Part shown: positions 57,470 through 64,000 of the stretch, in pieces
Numbering within the stretch: the first letter of the stretch is position 1
Layout of the letters: each line of letters opens with the position of its first letter
Origin: Sipunculus nudus
Taxonomy: Eukaryota; Annelida; Sipuncula; Golfingiida; Sipunculidae
Length of the DNA stretch: 64,000 bases
Assembly (NCBI GenBank): GCA_026874595.1
Contig: CM049308.1
Coordinates: 72,758,624-72,822,623, forward strand
Reading direction: 5' to 3'
Translations under genes and position numbers: made by a program
Notes under the pieces: generated by a model
Databases searched by the model: none
The model's input: only the letters and a program-made list of their open reading frames with translations
Told to the model about the DNA's origin: nothing

Positions 57470-60035
57470 ATCCAGAAACCAAACTGTATTCAATGGAATA
57501 ACGAGGCATATGCCTAATGAACTCGAATGAAACTTAAACCATACCTTGTAAAATATTTTAGCACTTCATTTAAACCAATATAAGAAAAACATTTTTACAA
57601 CATCTCAGATAATCTGATGAAGGCAAAGGTCACGTGCTCAAACAACTACATTTAAAAGCTGCTGATTGGTTGTTGAGTGTCATAAATATTCTTAAAAATG
57701 TAATTGTCAAAGTGAGGCTGCTAAATCGTCCATGAGAGATGCCACGTCACTTGGCCAAAGGATTCAGAAGATATAGAAAGTTGCAAATATAAATATTGGT
57801 TTTTGTTATGTAGTTTTACATATCATATTAGGCCTTTGCTCCTCTTCAGCTTTAGTATAATAGTGAGTTGATATTTTAATTATAAGAGAATAATCGCTAA
57901 TTTTCAATGGATATCCACTTTTGGAACAGACTATATATATATAGCTTCTGGCTCCACTCGCTACGTGACAATATATTACTCTCGTATATAGAGGTATTAT
58001 GTTTCTTAAAAAATAACAGTTCTGGTAACACCCATGCATTTTTTGCTCCCACACGATCAGGCTTAAAATCAGTAGGGAAACAGGACCATGTGTTGTGGCA
58101 CAAAAACAATCACGTTTAATATGAATTACGCAAAGTTTGCCCGCTGGTGGATATATGCAAACTAAGGTATAAGTGTGAGAACCTATAGTCTTAATCAGCA
58201 CATGTTTTCCTTGAATCCAAAACGAAAGTCCAGCTGTATAAATACCGAGTGAGGTATGTTTCTGTTACATCATGGCACGTGTATATACCTGTCACGCTTA
58301 ATGTTAGTACATTTGTCATTTTATTTTAATGTTAAAGAGAAGTATCAGCGAGAGAATATTCCCATGGACTGTTCTTCATCCAGTCGTTGCATCGATGTTT
58401 TCTTTGGGATATAAATGAATATCCATATACAAATGTAATTAGGAAACTACACCCACATTTTCATAAAAAAAATGGATTACTTATATCTATCCATGAATAA
58501 CTTATGTTTATGTTTAATTATGTTTTGTGATGTGCATGCATGTGCTAAGTGTGTGATCATTTTCTCTTATTTTTATTTGTACATTGTAGCTTTATTTACA
58601 AATATCGGTACTTATTTGCATACAAAAAGCGTTATATACCATAGAGTCGCTCCGTTACCGCAGTTTCCCAAACAAAGCCACGTATTGTTTTGGGTTATAT
58701 TCAGCAGGTCCGTGACACGGGTGACAATTATCGTACAGATAACAATATAAATTATGCGATTTGTTTACATGTTTATTGTGGCGCGCGTGCATGAGCCAGA
58801 ACATGTAGTACACTTGTATACGTGAAAAAAATACGCCACCACCTCCTCGTTTATGTGGACATTCAAATTAACCTGTGTGACACCAGAAGGGTCATCCCGT
58901 GTAAAATTGGTTGAATAACACGTCAAAATGTTATAAATTGTCGTGTTATACAAATATTTTATGTTGTTAAACCGTGGAAATTATTGGAACCGCAAGTATG
59001 GGGTATTTATTGTGGGAACGCTTCAAATAATATTACTGTTTTGGTGTTTCAGCAACACTCTATTTTTTACTTGTGGTTAATCCATGCAACCGTTAGATCA
59101 TCGTTGCCTTAAACAGACATGTGTGATTGGGGGAGAGCGAGAGCGAGCGAGTGCTTCTTGAGTGTGTTAATCATAAAACATAAACATATGTATTTATATG
59201 ATCACTTCATGTACAACATTTAATTGCAAGAAATTCAAAACAATTTTCTTTTATACAGCAGAAATATATGCGAACAATTTCATGTGTTTGGGACATAAGT
59301 TTGCAATAAAGCGGGTTCAAACGGAATTTAGATTGACTATCGAAAAGAAAATAAAGGCAAATTTATTTGATGGAACTTTTGTGATTTAAGTAAAAAATGA
59401 AGTTTAACTATAACATGGACAAATAAGGAACAAGTATTTCTTTGACAAAGAATTTTTTTTAGTGAACATGCACCTACTTAATTTTTATATATATTAAATA
59501 ATAATTAATGCAAGAAATATGCATATATATACCTGTATTAGCAAAAACTATTTTTAATTCACAAGTGAAAAAATGTGTAATCTTTTCTCAATCAGAATTA
59601 TCAAGGCATTTCAACAGTTATGTATTTAAATCATTTGATAAATTTATAATATTTTATTGACTGTGAAATATACCATGTTATATCAACAGATTAGTCTGTA
59701 AGCATGTCGTTAGATGAAAACATTAAAAGCAATAAATCGGTTATAATAGCTATAAAACGTATAAAAGTACCAAACGATAAATAAATATTATATGATTATC
59801 ATATAATTAAACTAAATTGAGAATAATACTGTCAAAGGTAATTGGCAAGCTCGAGACAAACAAAAAAAACAAACAAACAAAAAACATGGGAAGGAGATAA
59901 TTGAATAATATTGTATTGCTTTTCACTTTCAAAAACTATTGTCATGTCACCAATTTTCCCCCAATATTTTACTGTAAATTTTATTTAGAGGGCAACATTT
60001 TATAAATACTTGTGAGAGTTAACTGTAGTTTCATG

Positions 60036-60090
<55 letters not shown>

Positions 60091-60260
60091 GTATATAGGC
60101 CATTCCTTTATTAATTCCCATTCTTGCCGGTATGGGAGAATATTGTAACTTTCAGTTTATCTATTACACGATCATTGTTCATGTCGGGTTCTCTGTAGCT
60201 GGGTGACATCAAAGAAAAAAAATAATTTGATTAAGCCTCCCCCGCCTTATTTAATACAAA
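57470..60260. other. intergenic, AT-rich, no recognised gene
   Basis: Many short frames on both strands, none with splice or domain support. It includes a (TA)n run at 60041-60087 and an AT-rich block (59400-60040) with almost no G or C. Confidence 0.4.
60041..60087. repeat. (TA)n microsatellite
   Basis: An uninterrupted TA run of about 46 bp roughly 1.15 kb upstream of the EGLN start codon. Confidence 0.95.
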
Positions 60261-60271
60261 AATAGCTACCT

Positions 60272-61147
60272 ACGTGTTGACAGCCTCGCGCACCACCGTG
60301 CATTTTCACCCTTCTCCGATCCTTTACTTAAAATGTAATATTAGTTATAACCCACTCACCCTGGTCCACGTGGTTTCCATGGAAACTTCATCATCTCTAA
60401 ATCTACTGGTTTTATGGGAGCTATGTTTTTTTTTTCTTTTCCACTAAAGGCCTTTCGCTGGCATTTTGTAAGTCACGTACGCCAACCCATGGACATGTCG
60501 TGTAGTGACAGGGAAGTGTTGGCTCCACTCTCGCTCACGTATCACATCGACCGGGTCGTTACAAGCCACAAAAGGCTAAATTCATGGCAAACTTTGTTCA
60601 GTTATAACAATGACACCAGGGAGGCTTGGCTTCGATATGTCCGTTTGGGCTAAGGGAGCTACGTGGACTGTCTCACGTCCACGTGCTCCAGGGACATGTT
60701 AGTAAACATTGTCACGTGACACCTACAAACTTCCAAAACATAAGGCGCGCAGTTAATATCTATCAAGTGTGTTTCGTTAAAGATAGTTGAACTTCCCATA
60801 TAACCTCATTTGTGTGACTAAATTATTATCTTCTCTCTGACTATTGGGCTTTGGATATTTGTTTAAAACGGGCATGGGATATGGCAATAAAAATGTTATC
60901 AAAAGTCGTCAAAATTAGCCAATAACATTACGCAACACCATTCAGTTGCAAATGTCTGCTATAGGGCATCTCTGGCTCTGGAGAGCTGAATGGTCAAGGA
61001 GATATTGTGAGTTACATCTTTCCTGTTACTCATGAGCAAACATGGGGCCATATATCCCCGTTTATATATTTCTATATGGATAACATATCCCTAATATACA
61101 GTGCCGTGGCCTGGTTTTGTGTGTGGAATCTTTGTTGCGCATACGTG
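60272..61147 (+). promoter_or_regulatory. EGLN1: EGLN upstream region dense in hypoxia-response cores
   Basis: ACGTG cores on either strand occur at 60272-60276, 60368-60372, 60474-60478 (reverse), 60536-60540 (reverse), 60661-60665, 60674-60678 (reverse), 60681-60685, 60713-60718 (palindromic CACGTG) and 61143-61147. ACGTG is the core of the HIF response element, and vertebrate EGLN1 and EGLN3 are HIF-induced. Palindromic CACGTG sites are also E-boxes. Which sites are functional and where transcription starts cannot be read from sequence alone. Confidence 0.5.
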
Positions 61148-61243
61148 ACTTGGAATTTTACGACACTCACTGAGGGCCGAGGGCGACCACCTCACGCCGT
61201 TAACTGGTGTCGGCAAAGGGCAAGGTCGGCAGTGAACTGAAAC

Positions 61244-62056
61244 ATGGAAAGTGGCCTACGTGATCCATTTGGTGTTTCCATGTGTGAACTGTGCGGATCT
61301 TTCGAAAATCTGATGTTATGCGGAGGTTGCAGGAGTACCTGGTATTGTTCTAGAGAACACCAAAGAAGCCACTGGAGACAGCACAAGCCAACTTGCAAAG
61401 AGAAATCTGCTGTCAGTGTCACTGGAGTCAGTATTAACAAAACGTCCAGTCACAGAGGTGCTGCCTCAGTGACTGCCAGTCACCAAGAGGCAGGGAACAG
61501 TAATGACTGTTGTGCTGGAGCAGTTGGAGGTAGTGACACTGTGACATCAACAACCATGAGCCCAGAGCGGGACCCAGGAAACGTTACTCAGAAATATGAA
61601 GTCCCAAATTATAAAGACAAAACAGGCATAAATAAGAAACCAGCCAAACATAAACTTGTTGTTGGCACAGGCCCCAAAGGGCCTGACTTTAATCATAACG
61701 GCACTGATAATACAGGTGAAACTGTTATGTCTAATCATGCCAAACCGTTAGCAGATTATGTAGTTCGGTGTCTCAACGATTACGGAATTTGTGTTGTAGA
61801 CAACTTTTTAGGTGAAAAGAAAGGCCTTGATGTGTTAGTCGACGTTAAGGCATTACACCAAAGCGGTGTTTTTCAGGATGGTCAGCTAGTCAGTCATATG
61901 GACACGACCAAGAAGATTCGGGGTGATATTATAACCTGGGTAGAGAAAGGGGACCAAGGCTGTGACAATATTAGTTACCTCATACAGAAATTAGACTCGC
62001 TAATGGTCAATTGTAGTGGCAGACTTGGTAGATATAACATAAATGGCCGAACTAAG
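61244..62056 (+). CDS. EGLN1: EGLN/PHD HIF prolyl hydroxylase, exon 1
   Basis: An ATG with A at -3 and G at +4, preceded in frame by TGA at 61238-61240, opens 271 codons ending NINGRTK before a GTGAGT donor; human EGLN1 exon 1 ends at the same INGRTK. Residues 14-51 form a MYND zinc finger (MCELCGSFENLMLCGGC then WYCSREH and HKPTC), with ligands Cys14, 17, 26, 29, 35, His39, His47 and Cys51. This finger is typical of EGLN1-type proteins and absent from EGLN2/3. Residues 52-165 are low complexity. From 169 (LADYVVRCLNDYGICVVDNF) the prolyl hydroxylase domain begins, including the mobile loop at about 220-240 (KKIRGDIITWVEKG). The Fe(II) and 2-oxoglutarate ligands are on later exons outside the window. 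The enzyme hydroxylates HIF-alpha prolines with O2 and 2-oxoglutarate, marking it for VHL-dependent degradation. Confidence 0.95.
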
Positions 62057-64000
62057 GTGAGTCAAGCTTTTTATATCTTTATAGACTTTATTTATATAAA
62101 ATTTATTTTATTCATCATAGAATTTTAAATATGACCTTTACAGTATGTCTGATATCAAAACTCTATACAAAATGGTTGGGTTTTTAAATATTTTTAAAGT
62201 CTTGCCATTTTCTTTCTTTTTTTTTGCTATAGCTCATGGTAATTAAATGACGCTGCATCCATCATTTCAAGTCTTAATTGCATAAATAATATAGCAGAAT
62301 GTTTATATATAGTTCTTCCACTGTTCCACATCATTGTAAAAAAATCCTTAAACCTTTACGTGAAAGAGCTCAAGAATTATGGTGTTTTTTAAGAAACAAT
62401 AACTAAATTTATTGTAAATAAAAAAATGGGAGTGGGTTATCATTAACTTATCAACCATTATGTATATTTTATTTTTTACCAGTTATTTTATGAGAGACTC
62501 ATTCACTTTAAGTTCTAATGTGGGAAAGAATTAAAAGTGTGTGTAAACATGACAGGATTAAACCTATGCATGACAGATATTTTGACATTTGTGGTACCCC
62601 ACCCCCTACCTTTGGTAAGAGGTTGAGAGGCAGATGTGGCTAAGGTTACATAGAAATGATTGTCCATAAGTCACCCTTGCATTTTATATAAAAGGAGGGT
62701 TTGGGTAATTGTAATGTGTAATTCAAGTAATTGAATGTTATTTTGTAATTGAACAAAATTCAGTTACAAGTAATTGTAATGAAAACAAGGGTAAAATAGT
62801 TGTAATTTTTTAATTAACTTTCAATTAATTTTCAAATTCATGATAGAGCACCATACCTTATACCTGATTCCTTTGCAATGATTATCAAAACACTCATGGG
62901 TACAAGGATTTTGAGCTATGAATATTGAATAAATAGTACTAATACATGTATTTGATAAGTATGGTAATTAATATGTCTTATAAGTTATACTGGCCTTGTT
63001 TTGCAAATGCCTCCACTGCAATGTAGATAAGGAAACAAGCTTCCATACCTGTGGACTTGCTAAATTTCACACTTTCACTGAAATGGAGGCTGGAACATAC
63101 TCGTACTGATCTGATCACATCAGTGTTTATCTGCCAATTAGCTTACACTAAGAGAGTCACAGGAACAAAAGAGGCTAATGATCAGGGAAGGCTGATATCA
63201 GAATTACCTCAAGTCAATGGCCCATGAGGTAAATAGATATAGGTCTCAAGATAGCAGGGCTGTCTCAGTTGGCTGGTTCTAACGCTTGAACAGTCTTCAC
63301 TGTTCCCTGAGCCCAGAGACTTTGGGCAGTGTATATGGTAGGTACTGGTTTAACTATCTGTCATACATAAGAAGCTAACCATGGTGAATGCACTGAATTT
63401 TCATTACCTTTTCCTATAAATAATTTCATTGCATCAAATTGTAATATATTATATATTAAGCATGAATATATTTATAGGAATTATTCACATGAAATATTTG
63501 CATCAGTGAGTTTAGTGAGATCACATTGTATTTAAAATTCAAGTTACTTTAATCAGCATTCATAGTAAAGAAATTATGATTTATGAGATGATTAATGTGT
63601 AGGATTACTGTATAGGATTAAGGTTAGTGGCTAAAAAGTTTTCCATCATCAAAGGTGTGAACCAACAATTATTTCCACACGTGCTCTAAATGGCACATGC
63701 CAGTGTTATCAAGAAGCAAGACATTTTGTCTGATAAAGGATAATATGTGATAAAAGAATATTAGATGACATTATTTTGCACAAATGACTTCAAGGTAATA
63801 TGTTCAAAATATAGTTTACTCATATATGTGTTTTCACATATTTCTATTTTGTGTCAAAACACTAGCAAATGTTTCAATGCCTGATACTATAATCAAGACA
63901 TGTATGCAATGTTCATATATGATGATGACGGCCAGTTTTGTCATAAGAGAAAAGTGTAAATTTGAACATTTAATATGCAATGATATATAATCATCAGTGT
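62057..64000 (+). other. EGLN1: EGLN intron 1 (runs past the window)
   Basis: It begins GTGAGT. The reading frame continues 23 codons into the intron before a stop, which is not meaningful. A GTAATTGTAATG/GTAATTGAA-rich patch lies at 62700-62830. A stretch at 63258-63345 (GTCTCAGTTGGCTGGTTCTA and onward) resembles a pol III A-box region of a SINE, but no B box was found. No second exon with the HxD motif is visible. Confidence 0.7.

Noticed and set aside
61007-61240. 77-codon frame just upstream of and in frame with EGLN as an N-terminal extension
   Set aside because: TGA at 61238-61240 separates it from the ATG at 61244, which has a strong Kozak context; the upstream peptide resembles no EGLN sequence.
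62057-62128. C-terminal extension of EGLN to 294 residues
   Set aside because: The extension reads past a consensus GTGAGT donor into an AT-rich intron, and human EGLN1 exon 1 ends at the same INGRTK position.
63258-63345. tRNA gene or SINE head in EGLN intron 1
   Set aside because: An A-box-like stretch is present, but I found no B box at the right distance and no cloverleaf.

Overview
The window is animal nuclear DNA. It is AT-rich and repeat-dense, with short coding exons bounded by GT/AG splice sites and long introns. The dispersed repeats look most like those of lophotrochozoans, probably a mollusc: GGTGGCGCCACC-bearing blocks, GTGACCTTGACCTTTGACC blocks, and repeats ending in a GACGGACGACGCC stretch followed by CATAAGCTCAC. 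That assignment is inference from repeat style. There is no sign of bacterial, organellar or CRISPR content.

Three protein-coding genes are recognised, all on the + strand. (1) The last exon of EPRS (bifunctional glutamyl/prolyl-tRNA synthetase), 6508-6664, ending in LFGRSY and followed by a 3'UTR with a good poly(A) signal near 7490. (2) A five-exon run of a METTL27-like (Williams-Beuren region) SAM-dependent methyltransferase: 14201-14352, 26473-26601, 27777-27912, 28373-28465 and 28942-29153. All exon phases agree; a 12.1-kb repeat-filled intron separates the first two, and the first coding exon was not found. (3) Exon 1 of an EGLN/PHD-type HIF prolyl hydroxylase, 61244-62056, with an N-terminal MYND zinc finger; its catalytic exons lie beyond the right edge.

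Between 29.2 and 61 kb no known gene is recognised. There are splice-bounded, coding-looking exons that I cannot name: + strand 44326-44429 and 47920-48000 (phase-compatible), - strand 49220-49420 (one membrane segment, C-terminal) and - strand 57259-57357 (C-terminal, with a poly(A) signal).

The rest is mostly mobile and repetitive DNA. A 4.37-kb LTR element with nearly identical LTRs but no visible pol lies upstream of the EPRS exon (577-4943). PIF/Harbinger-like MITEs with TTA target duplications occur at 24801-25136 and 49952-50245, with a truncated copy at 5017-5207; a paralogous repeat at 48.4-48.8 kb preserves the empty site of the first. Other elements are hAT-like MITEs with G-runs, tRNA-derived SINE-like units, minisatellites (8.2-9.9 kb, 14.0 kb, 37.2 kb) and long (TA)n tracts.

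Two sequence themes recur across unrelated repeat families: DR1-type nuclear-receptor motifs (TGACCT-T-TGACCT and its variant AGGTCA-G-AGGTCA), densest at 53.4-55.7 kb, and the 12-bp palindrome GGTGGCGCCACC. The 0.9 kb upstream of EGLN is dense in ACGTG hypoxia-response cores, which fits the known HIF-EGLN feedback loop.
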